In this document: piece after piece, positions 57,901 to 64,000 of the stretch
Layout: every line of letters begins with the position of its first letter
Numbering within the stretch: position 1 is the first letter of the stretch
Assembly (NCBI RefSeq): GCF_004005495.1
Contig: NZ_RZYA01000002.1
Location: forward strand, 248,001 to 312,000
Length of the DNA stretch: 64,000 nucleotides
DNA from: Streptomyces antnestii
Lineage (GTDB): Bacteria; Actinomycetota; Actinomycetes; Streptomycetales; Streptomycetaceae
Reading direction: 5' to 3'
Made by a program: the position numbers and the translations under genes
The notes under the pieces: generated by a model
Told to the model about the DNA's origin: nothing
What the model saw: only the letters and a program-made list of their open reading frames with translations
Database searches by the model: none

Positions 57901-59788
57901 GCTCGCCTGGGCCCACGACCTCGCGCAGGGAGAGCGGGAGCTGTGGCGGCGCCGCGCCACCTCGCTGGCCCGCGCCCGCGACATCTTCGGCCCCACCCCC
58001 GCCATCACCGAGGCGCGCGCCGAACTCGCCGCGCGCATCGGCGGTCCGCAGGCCGCGCCGGCCGCCGACTACCTCTTCGAGGAACTCACCAGCACACCGG
58101 CCGGCTTCGTGACCTCCGCGGCCACCCGGGCCTTCCTGGACAAGTTCCGCCGTTCCATCGACGCCGACAACGACGCGTACGAGGCGGACCTGGCCGCCGT
58201 GGAGGATCTGGCGGTGCGCCGCCAGCTCGTCGAGGCGTGGCTGGGCGCGTACGCCGCCACGGCCGGGGAGGGCACGGCAGCCGACATCGGCGAAGCGGTC
58301 GCCGTCGAACTCTGCCCCGGACTCGACCGGTACGACGCCGAGGCGCCCCTCACCGAGACCGTCGACGGCCTCCTCGGCACACACGCCCGCGTCACCGGCC
58401 GCCGCCTCACCGTGCGCCTCGACGAACTCCTCACCCGTACCCGCCAGTTGCGCGAGAACATCGCACCCGGCTTCCGCGCCTACCGAAGCCGCAGAGCCGA
58501 ACTCGTCGCCGCCGAGCGCGCGCGCCTGCGCCTCGACGAGTACCGGCCCAGGGCCATGTCGTCCTTCGTCCGCGGCCGGCTCGTCGACGAGGTGTACCTG
58601 CCGCTCGTCGGCGACAGCCTGCACAAACAGTTCGGCGGCGCCGGCGGACTGCTGCTCCTCGTCTCCCCGCCCGGCTACGGCAAGACGACCCTCATGGAAT
58701 ACGTGGCCGACCGCCTCGGCCTGGTCCTCGTCAAGGTCGACGGCCCCGCGCTCGGCCACACCGTGACGTCGCTCGACCCCGACGAGGCCCCGAACGCCAC
58801 GGCACGCCAGGAGGTCGAGAAGATCAACTTCGCCCTGGAGGCGGGGAACAACGTCCTGCTCCACCTCGACGACATCCAGCACACCTCGCCCGAACTCCTC
58901 CAGAAGTTCCTCTCGTTGTGCGACGCCCAGCGCCGGATGGAAGGAGTCAGTGGCGGCACCTCGCGCACGTACGACCTCCGGGGGAAGCGGTTCGCCGTAT
59001 GCATGACCGGCAACCCCTACACCGAGTCGGGGCGGCGCTTCCGGATCCCCGACATGCTCGCCAACCGCGCCGACGTGTGGAACCTCGGCGACGTCCTGAC
59101 CGGCAAGGAGGACGCGTTCGCCCTGAGCTTCGTCGAGAACGCCCTGACCGCCCACCCGGTCCTCGCCCCGCTGGCCGGCCGCGACCGCGCGGACCTGGAC
59201 CTCCTGATCCGGCTCGCCGAGGGCGACCCCGCCGCCCGCACCGACCGGCTCGCCCACCCCTACGACCCGGCGGAGACCGAGCGGATCGTCACGCTCCTGC
59301 GCCACCTGCTGACGGTGCGCACCACCGTCCTCGCGGTCAACGCCGCCTACATCGCCTCGGCGGGCCAGGACGACAGCGCCAGGACCGAACCGGCCTTCCG
59401 GCTCCAGGGCTCCTACCGCGACATGAACAGGATCGCCGCACGGATCGATCCCGCGATGAACGCCGCCGAAGTGGCCGCCCTCGTCGAAGACCACTACAAG
59501 GGCGAAGCTCAGACCCTCACCACCGGCGCCGAGGCCAACCTCCTCAAGCTCGCCGAACTTCGCGGCACCCTCACCCCCGAACAGGCCGACCGCTGGCAGG
59601 CCGTCCGGCAGGCCCACGTCAGGAACCGGGCCCTCGGCGGACCCGACGACGACCCACTCGTCCGGGCGGTCGCCGCCCTCGGCCTGCTCGCGGACCGCGT
59701 CGCGGCGGTCGAATCCGCCATCACCCGCGCCGGAGACCCACGGCACGCGCCCACCGGCGACGCGGCCCGGCACGCCCGCCGCACATGA
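54944..59788 (+). CDS. Giant DUF3686/AAA ATPase (annotated elsewhere as 'DNA repair ATPase')
   Basis: 1614 residues. The N-terminal 450 residues are a beta-rich DUF3686-like region with repeated strand-turn units (for example VGDRLLFGYHA, HVEGRLLAVFQTGEKPEDIRVLRWALSGDGTARF), perhaps a propeller. A helical, coiled-coil-rich middle follows (about 470-900). The C-terminal third is an AAA module: Walker A PPGYGKTT (about 1241-1248), Walker B LLHLDDIQ (about 1305), sensor-1 MTGNPYTESG (about 1350) and an Arg-finger-like RRFRIPDMLANRAD, close to MoxR-type ATPases. ATG 54944 has GGGAGGAAG eight bases upstream. It is encoded with a flotillin and overlaps the next frame. The 'DNA repair' label is old and unsupported; a membrane-linked chaperone or remodelling role is more plausible from context. 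Confidence 0.88.
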   Translation: MDTGLDAGTYDVLRDRLAGQARQLAERATALNARRVEAFGSTGLTLAGTESVRTGQPCVPRDIVAVGDRLLFGYHAAPGPAQETAVGDVLALHDRDRNRLPDDAVPGLLDDPDFLREFAALFRYFRDARLLRLRHVEGRLLAVFQTGEKPEDIRVLRWALSGDGTARFLDARGERDHVFPPSHDFEWTGTTRDDHVLGRHPHVSIEGEVFVATVGGSLTVKTADDTESGDGVYEEPVEEPLQSLADADITYARVGALILLRVRPYKEDAWRHLVFNTLTGTVVRLDGIGQACRTLPEGQGVVFPGGYCLAAGGHKKFDTVDTTGLAFERAVRSPNGEDVLYVFHARAEGRSLLLPYNLIRKEIANPLACHGYALFDDGGLVVLRAETDEPARVHPLQFWQSPYVADTYAASRPAGDGPLARIGNADLVRGISDCLSVARAVDGTTPTAAVYATLAASCVRAADSYHWLARPELGDLRTPLDAVRATAEQVLTEFETVQTLRRQASEALAESAAHIAGLVRRLRGETPRGATEWVERLTELRRAQGRLLTLKDLRYADTARIDALAGDLAADIASAGQRAVAFLHRPDAFADHHAETAQLTADAGAIGTVARSAQLAERLQELTEQLQTVTDVVGGLDVGDATVRTGILEHIAEVLAGVNRARATLDARRRELTAREGRAEFAAEFSLLGQAVTGALAAATTPDACDDQLARLLLQLENLESRFAESDEFLAELDAKRDEIHEAFASRRQTLTDARSRRTERLAASAGRILETVARRLAGLGSSDEINTCFASDPMVAKIRRTIDELRQLDDQVRAEELDGRLRSARQDAALALRDRTDLYGDDGTTIRLGRHRFAVNTQPLDLTLVPYGDGMAFALTGTDLRVPVTDPSFAATRPYWDQSLPSETAGVYRAEHLAARLLAEHGADALQAADDLPALVRAAAETAYDEGYERGVHDHDAALVLGALLRLHAGAGLLRHAPAARAAAQLAWAHDLAQGERELWRRRATSLARARDIFGPTPAITEARAELAARIGGPQAAPAADYLFEELTSTPAGFVTSAATRAFLDKFRRSIDADNDAYEADLAAVEDLAVRRQLVEAWLGAYAATAGEGTAADIGEAVAVELCPGLDRYDAEAPLTETVDGLLGTHARVTGRRLTVRLDELLTRTRQLRENIAPGFRAYRSRRAELVAAERARLRLDEYRPRAMSSFVRGRLVDEVYLPLVGDSLHKQFGGAGGLLLLVSPPGYGKTTLMEYVADRLGLVLVKVDGPALGHTVTSLDPDEAPNATARQEVEKINFALEAGNNVLLHLDDIQHTSPELLQKFLSLCDAQRRMEGVSGGTSRTYDLRGKRFAVCMTGNPYTESGRRFRIPDMLANRADVWNLGDVLTGKEDAFALSFVENALTAHPVLAPLAGRDRADLDLLIRLAEGDPAARTDRLAHPYDPAETERIVTLLRHLLTVRTTVLAVNAAYIASAGQDDSARTEPAFRLQGSYRDMNRIAARIDPAMNAAEVAALVEDHYKGEAQTLTTGAEANLLKLAELRGTLTPEQADRWQAVRQAHVRNRALGGPDDDPLVRAVAALGLLADRVAAVESAITRAGDPRHAPTGDAARHARRT

Positions 59789-59868
59789 CACGGCGACCCC
59801 CTTGGTACAGCAACCCCGGAGCTGCGCTAGAAAGGCGGCAGAGACTCATCAAGATTCCGGGGGCGAAC

Positions 59869-60927
59869 GTGGCGGACCAGGGCATACCTGACGTATTTCT
59901 GGACGGGTACGCCCGTATCCTGGCCGACGCCTCCGCCACGGGACGCCGCCTGACCCGCGACGAACTCGAGTCCCGCCGCGTCGTGGGCGAGCGCGCCGCC
60001 GAAGCGGGCCACGGCCTGCGGGCCCTCGTGGGCGCCCACCTCGACGCGACGCGCAGACACTGGCCGGCCGCAGCCGTCTCACCCGACAGCGTGCTGGCTG
60101 CCGCGGCCCAGGCCGTCGACGCCTTCGCCGAGGGCTACGAAAGAGCCCAGCGCCTGGCCGTACGTCAGGAGGAGGCCGCACGCCGCGAGTTCATCGACGA
60201 CCTCCTGTACGGGCGCAGCGACCTCGGCCAACTAGCCGAGCGCGCCGAACGGTTCGGGCTTCGCCTGTCCTTCGAGCACGCCGTCGCCGTCGCGCAGGGA
60301 ACCGTCGCCTACGACGAGGGCGACGACGCGCCACGAGAGGTCGAGCGCGCGCTGAACGGCCGCTTCGCCGACCGCAGCATCCTGGTCACCACCAAGGACG
60401 GACGCCTCGTCTGTATCGCCCCAGGCGACCAGGACGAGGTCCTCGCCTTCTTCGCCAAGCAGGCCTACGCCGCCACCGACGGCGGCCAGGTCGCCATCGG
60501 CCGCGCGCAGCCAGGACCCGGCGGCGTCGTCCAGTCCTACGAGGAAGCGCTGAACGCCCTGGACCTCGCCGGGCGCCTGGAGTTGGACGCCCCGGTCCTG
60601 CGCGCCGCCGACCTCCTCGTCTACCCCGTCCTCACCCGCGACCGCCAGGCCATGGCCGACCTCGTGCACAGCGTCCTCGGCCCGATGCGCGAGGCCCGCG
60701 GGGGAGCGCAGCCGCTCCTCGACACGCTCACCGCCTACTTCGACGCGGGGTGCGTCGCCGCCGAGGCGGCACGTCGCCTCTCCCTGAGCGTGCGCGCCCT
60801 GACCTACCGCCTGGAGCGCATCCGCCATCTGACCGGCGCGGACCCGTCCGACCCCGTCCACCGCTACACGCTCCAGACAGCGGTGATCGGCGCGCGTCTC
60901 CTCGACTGGCCCGCGGCCGACTTCTGA
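59869..60927 (+). CDS. PucR-family (CdaR-like) transcriptional regulator
   Basis: About 352 residues from GTG 59869 (or 380 from ATG 59785, which overlaps the ATPase stop as ATGA but adds 28 non-homologous residues). Residues 1-150 are helical; 150-270 resemble the GGDEF-like CdaR domain (AVAQGTVAYDEGDDA, DGRLVCIAPGDQ, GQVAIGRA); the C-terminal HTH_30 is AAEAARRLSLSVRALTYRLERIRHLTGADP. Such regulators usually control the operon they sit in or a nearby purine/sugar pathway. Position suggests it senses the state of the flotillin/ATPase system. Confidence 0.86.
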   Translation: MADQGIPDVFLDGYARILADASATGRRLTRDELESRRVVGERAAEAGHGLRALVGAHLDATRRHWPAAAVSPDSVLAAAAQAVDAFAEGYERAQRLAVRQEEAARREFIDDLLYGRSDLGQLAERAERFGLRLSFEHAVAVAQGTVAYDEGDDAPREVERALNGRFADRSILVTTKDGRLVCIAPGDQDEVLAFFAKQAYAATDGGQVAIGRAQPGPGGVVQSYEEALNALDLAGRLELDAPVLRAADLLVYPVLTRDRQAMADLVHSVLGPMREARGGAQPLLDTLTAYFDAGCVAAEAARRLSLSVRALTYRLERIRHLTGADPSDPVHRYTLQTAVIGARLLDWPAADF

Positions 60928-60941
60928 CCGCCGCGCGGCGG
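60928..60941. terminator. Short GC palindrome between convergent genes
   Basis: CCGCCGCGCGGCGG directly follows the PucR stop and faces the convergent dioxygenase gene. It is fully self-complementary but short and without a loop of useful size, so terminator function is uncertain. Confidence 0.35.
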
Positions 60942-60965
60942 GAGCCGGGAGTCACGCGTGTGCGG

Positions 60966-61763
60966 CTAGTGCGGCGACGACGACACCGGGAACTCCGTGC
61001 CGCAGGGGCCGCCCCCCTGCGCCTCGGCCAGGAAGACCTCCTCGCCCTCCAGCGTGAACGTGCGGTAGTGCCGTGCGATGCGCTCGGCGGAACGCGGCGC
61101 GTAGTGGCAGACGAAACTGCGGCGGAACCGGTCCGTGGTCGTGTTCGGCTCCGAGCCGTGGACGAGGCTGCCGTTGAAGAACAGGACGTCCCCCGGGGCC
61201 ATGTCGACGGGCACGCGGGTACAGCCCGCCGGCGGCGGCACGTACTCCCTCGTGAAGTAGGTGTCCGGGTCGGCCTCCTCGGGACAGAACAGGTCCATGA
61301 GGTGGGTGCCGGGCACGACTTCGAGCCCGCCGTTGGCCCGGTCCACCTCGTCGAGCGCCACCCACGCGGCGACACAGGTGCCGGGTTCGACCCGCAGATA
61401 GAAGTTGTCCTGGTGAAGCGCCTGCCCCCGCGCCCCCGGCGGCTTGAAGTACAGCATGCTCTGTGCTGCTATCGGTTCCTCACCGATCAGCTCGCCGACG
61501 ATCGACGTGATGCGCGCGTCGAGCAGACAGCGCATCGCGATGTCGTCGATGAGGTGAGGGTGCATGATGCGCGGGTACTCGCGCAGCGGGTCGTACGGCC
61601 CGTCGGGATCCTGCGGCGACGGCTGGAAGTGCCCTGGTACGACGCCTCGTCGGGGGTACGCCATGAAGGCTTCGGCGAGCGAGGCCGCCTCGTGGCGTGA
61701 CAGGAGACCGCGGGCGACGGCGTGACCGGAGGACCGGAACATCGAGATGTCGACTGTATTCAT
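60966..61763 (-). CDS. Phytanoyl-CoA dioxygenase-family Fe(II)/2-oxoglutarate enzyme
   Basis: A 265-residue double-stranded-helix oxygenase. The iron ligands are visible as HxD in ALHQDNFYLRVEPG (about residues 115-118) and the distal His in FFNGSLVHGSEPNTT (about 200), with an Arg for 2-oxoglutarate in DRFRRSFVCHYAPRS. It hydroxylates a small organic substrate, often in natural-product or osmolyte (ectoine-like) pathways. The gene looks leaderless: TACGGT lies six bases before the ATG. It is divergent from an AraC regulator only 35 bp away, which probably controls it. Confidence 0.9.
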   Translation of the reverse strand: MNTVDISMFRSSGHAVARGLLSRHEAASLAEAFMAYPRRGVVPGHFQPSPQDPDGPYDPLREYPRIMHPHLIDDIAMRCLLDARITSIVGELIGEEPIAAQSMLYFKPPGARGQALHQDNFYLRVEPGTCVAAWVALDEVDRANGGLEVVPGTHLMDLFCPEEADPDTYFTREYVPPPAGCTRVPVDMAPGDVLFFNGSLVHGSEPNTTTDRFRRSFVCHYAPRSAERIARHYRTFTLEGEEVFLAEAQGGGPCGTEFPVSSSPH

Positions 61764-61769
61764 GGGGCG

Positions 61770-61775
61770 ACCGTA
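61770..61775 (-). promoter_or_regulatory. -10 box TACGGT of a leaderless gene
   Basis: On the minus strand TACGGT ends six bases before ATG 61763, the same spacing as four other boxes in this window. Confidence 0.6.
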
Positions 61776-61798
61776 GGACCGCCGTGGTGTGCCAGGCT

Positions 61799-62725
61799 AT
61801 GCGCGTGTCCGCCACAGACCTTCGCGAAACTGCTGCACCGCCTCCCGGCGTCGTGATCGTCGGCCGCTACGACGGGCAGCCCGACTACGCGGTCCGCAGG
61901 ACGGCGGGCGCCCCCAGCTGGCTGCTGCTGTGGACGGAGGCCGGCGCCGGGCACGTCCGCCAGGGCGGGGCCGGGACCGTCGCGGGACCCGGCAGCCTCG
62001 TACTCCTCGCGCCGGGCGTGCGGCACACGTACCGGACCGCGCCGGACGAGGAGCACTGGGGGCTGTGGTGGTCCCACTTCATGCTCCGCCCGGGCTGGGA
62101 GCGGCGCCTGCGCCCGTACGATCTCGGCAGCGGCTGCCATGTGGTGCCCCATGTCGACCCGGGGGCCCGGCCCGGCATCGCCGCGGCGCTGCGACAGGCG
62201 CACGCGGACAGCCGCTGGACCGGCGCGGGCGCCCCGCCCCGCCCGGTGAGCGCCACCCGCCGCACCGTCCCGGCATCGGTGGCGACCGGCCCGGACGCCG
62301 CCGCGCTGGCCCTGGGCGCCGTCGAACGCGCCCTGCTGCTCGCCACCTCCCCGGCGGGCGGCACCGGCCCCGGTGACGCGCGGGTCCGCCGCGCCCAGGC
62401 CCTCATCGACGCCGACCCGGCGGCCGCGCACACCGTCGACTCCCTCGCCGCGGCCGTGGCGCTGTCACCGTCCCGTTTCGCCCACCTCTTCGCGCAGGAG
62501 ACCGGCTCCACGCCGATGCGCGCCCTGCGGGAGGCACGCCTGCGCCACGCGGCATGCCTCCTGACGAGCACGGAACTCACCGTGGCGCAGGTCGCCGCCG
62601 CCTCGGGATTCGCGGGGCCTTTCCACTTCAGTCACGCGTTCCGCGCCCGGTACGGATCTCCGCCGAAGGCGTACCGGGCCGCGGCGGGGTCGGACAACCC
62701 CTCTTCGGTGATCCATTCGACGTAG
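61799..62725 (+). CDS. AraC-family transcriptional regulator
   Basis: A 308-residue regulator with an N-terminal cupin-like sensor domain (about 30-150; LLLWTEAGAGHVRQGG, then LVLLAPGVRHTYRTAP and HWGLWWSHFML) and a C-terminal double helix-turn-helix (TVDSLAAAVALSPSRFAHLFAQETG and VAQVAAASGFAGPFHFSHAFRARYG). ATG 61799 is used; a GTG at 61805 with a -10-like CAGGCT six bases before it would fit a leaderless message. Divergent from the phytanoyl-CoA dioxygenase gene across 35 bp, so one operator could cover both starts. Confidence 0.92.
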   Translation: MRVSATDLRETAAPPPGVVIVGRYDGQPDYAVRRTAGAPSWLLLWTEAGAGHVRQGGAGTVAGPGSLVLLAPGVRHTYRTAPDEEHWGLWWSHFMLRPGWERRLRPYDLGSGCHVVPHVDPGARPGIAAALRQAHADSRWTGAGAPPRPVSATRRTVPASVATGPDAAALALGAVERALLLATSPAGGTGPGDARVRRAQALIDADPAAAHTVDSLAAAVALSPSRFAHLFAQETGSTPMRALREARLRHAACLLTSTELTVAQVAAASGFAGPFHFSHAFRARYGSPPKAYRAAAGSDNPSSVIHST

Positions 62726-62832
62726 CGGAGTTCCCGAGTTCCCTTTCCTTCCAGAACACGGATAGGGCTAGGCCGCCGACGTAATCCGCGTCGATATCGA
62801 AAGAGACATCGATTCGCTCCCGGTGCGAAAAC

Positions 62833-62885
62833 GCGGATGATGGCCGGTCCGCGCCGGAATGCTCCGGTGCGGGCCGGCCATCCGC
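62833..62885. terminator. Long bidirectional terminator
   Basis: GCGGATG (62833-62839) and CATCCGC (62879-62885) close a long stem that continues inward through GGCCGG/CCGGCC and CCGGA/TCCGG with small bulges. It lies between the AraC gene (ends 62725) and the convergent secreted-protein gene (ends 62900). Confidence 0.8.
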
Positions 62886-62899
62886 TTTCGGGCCGCGCG

Positions 62900-63406
62900 C
62901 TACCTGACGGCCGCGAGGTCCGTGATCTTGCGGGTCCTGAGGTCCGACTGGACCTTGATCTTGGTGACCTCGGGGTTCTTGCCGTCGCTCCAGGTGAGCG
63001 TCACCAGCGAGGTCGCGTGCCCCGCGCCCGAGCCGGTGTACGTGACCTTCCACTTCACCGGCACGTTCTGCGCGAACAGGATGCCGTCGGCGTGCTCCTT
63101 CGCCTCGAACGCGGCGACCTTCTTCCTCGCCGCGGCCGACAGGTAGAAGGAGCGCAGCGCCTTGGCGTTGGCGCCCGCCGCCGGGTCCTCGTTGTCCCAG
63201 ACCGAGTCGATGTACGCGCCGTAGAAGTCGGCGACGCGGTTGGTGGTGCTGCGCGGGTCGCCCTGGGACGGCGCGGGGGCGGAGGAGACGGCGGCGGCGT
63301 GGGCGGACGTGGACGGGCCGGCGAGGGCCGGGGTGACCGCGGTGAGCGAGAGCGTCGCAGCGATGGCCGCGGAGGCGAAGAGGGCGGTGCGGGTGCGAGC
63401 GTGCAT
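62900..63406 (-). CDS. Small secreted protein of unknown function
   Basis: A 168-residue exported protein. Residues 1-30 form a Sec signal (RTRTALFASAAIAATLSLTA, cleavage near PALAG). An Ala/Ser/Pro linker leads to a compact domain (TNRVADFYGAYIDSVWDN to RKITDLAAVR) with one repeated Lys-rich segment and no Cys. No family was recognised with confidence; the helix-plus-strand pattern recalls NTF2-like domains. A CATAAT box lies about 25 bases upstream of the start on the minus strand; the 213-bp upstream gap is unusually AT-rich near 63560-63590. Confidence 0.75.
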   Translation of the reverse strand: MHARTRTALFASAAIAATLSLTAVTPALAGPSTSAHAAAVSSAPAPSQGDPRSTTNRVADFYGAYIDSVWDNEDPAAGANAKALRSFYLSAAARKKVAAFEAKEHADGILFAQNVPVKWKVTYTGSGAGHATSLVTLTWSDGKNPEVTKIKVQSDLRTRKITDLAAVR

Positions 63407-63619
63407 GGTCGGTAATACCTTCCCCGATTATGGGCGCCGCAGTGAATGCTGCGGGCTCCTGGTCACGGGATAAGACTGCGCTCGCGGCCCGCCAGTTCCA
63501 CCCTTCCGGGAATTCTTTTCGCGCACGGTCGCGCGAATGGGATTCATGAAATGGTTGTGCGGTCGGATGGAAAAATGACGGCAAAAATAGCGGCCGCGCT
63601 GGAAGGCGAGTCGGGGGCG

Positions 63620-64000
63620 TCAGGCCGTGGCGGTGCGCAGGCCGTCGATCAGCGCGCCGAGGGCGGCCAGTTCCTCAGCGGTGAGGTCGGTCAGCGGCGG
63701 GCGCACCGGGCCCGCGCTGTGGCCGACCGCCGTCATTCCGGCCTTCACGATGCTCACCGCGTAGCCGGGCCGGCGGTTACGGATCTCGGTGTACGGCAGG
63801 ACGAAGTCGTCGAGCATCTTGAAGACGGCGTCGTGCCGGCGCTCACGGACGGCTCCGTAGAAGTCGAGGGCGAACTCGGGCAGGAAGTTGAAGATGGCCG
63901 ACGAGTAGGTGGTGACGCCGAGTTCGAGGTAGGGGAGGGCGAACATCTCCGCGGTCGGCAGGCCGCCGATGTAGGTGAGGCGATCGCCGAGGCGGGTGTA
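63620..64000 (-). CDS. 5-dehydro-4-deoxyglucarate dehydratase-like protein (KdgD; partial, 5' end outside window)
   Basis: The C-terminal 126 residues of a DHDPS-superfamily aldolase are visible; the start lies beyond the window. [38 protein letters not shown] is the KdgD signature region, and [24 protein letters not shown] carries family residues near the end. KdgD converts 5-dehydro-4-deoxy-glucarate to 2-oxoglutarate semialdehyde, water and CO2 in glucarate/galactarate breakdown. The catalytic Lys is outside the window. No other glucarate gene can be seen, but the operon may continue to the right. Confidence 0.83.
   Translation of the reverse strand, partial: YTRLGDRLTYIGGLPTAEMFALPYLELGVTTYSSAIFNFLPEFALDFYGAVRERRHDAVFKMLDDFVLPYTEIRNRRPGYAVSIVKAGMTAVGHSAGPVRPPLTDLTAEELAALGALIDGLRTATA

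Noticed and set aside
55592..59791. A 1399-codon open frame on the minus strand, antisense to the giant ATPase gene
   Set aside because: Long antisense frames are common in GC-rich genes because stop codons are AT-rich. The translation is low-complexity (Gly, Val, Arg, Gln) and has no recognisable domain, while the plus strand encodes clear AAA motifs.

Overview
This window looks like chromosomal DNA from a Streptomyces or close relative. GC content is very high and third codon positions are almost always G or C. GTG and TTG starts are common, as are ATGA/GTGA gene overlaps and leaderless genes with a TANNNT box six bases before the start. I found only two genes with a TTA (bldA-dependent) codon. 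Family content fits: ABC-F ribosome protection, SpoIIE-type phosphatases, cholesterol oxidase, a Pls-type polyamino-acid synthetase and a PucR regulator. I saw no rRNA, tRNA, CRISPR array, insertion sequence or phage gene.

Layout. 1-3245: end of an aminoglycoside phosphotransferase-like gene, then a MerR regulator divergent from a double alpha/beta hydrolase through a textbook MerR promoter. 3322-8591: five-gene operon for a quaternary-ammonium (OpuC/ProU-like) ABC transporter headed by a CocE-type hydrolase, with a large palindrome upstream. 8767-21054: mostly single housekeeping or stress genes (N-formylglutamate amidohydrolase, methyltransferases, VOC protein, TSUP transporter, ABC-F protein with a structured leader, 14-TM drug exporter, FG-GAP lipoprotein, LysE exporter, YciO/Sua5 protein). 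21079-26560: Pls/PosA-type NRPS with an M1 peptidase, the gene pairing of epsilon-polylysine-like producers, divergent from a cholesterol oxidase. 28488-40876: catabolic and signalling genes, including a decayed AraC gene.

41014-45888: a compact pathway of P450, IclR regulator, aromatic ammonia-lyase-like enzyme and FMN/2Fe-2S reductase, with a 27-bp palindrome between the divergent halves. 46076-52275: oxidoreductases, a degenerate NUDIX protein, an F420-type protein behind a G-rich leader, and a multidomain SpoIIE phosphatase. 52276-60927: a 545-bp structured non-coding stretch followed by a flotillin, a 1614-residue DUF3686-type AAA ATPase and a PucR regulator, all on one strand. This is the best candidate for a poorly described system. 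60966-64000: phytanoyl-CoA dioxygenase divergent from AraC, a small secreted protein, and the end of a KdgD-like dehydratase.

The most interesting points are the flotillin-AAA-PucR module, the ammonia-lyase with Asn where histidine lyases have His, the polyamino-acid synthetase pair, the ABC-F leader, and several clean palindromes next to divergent promoters. All calls come from reading the sequence by eye and from memory of protein families; no database search was run.
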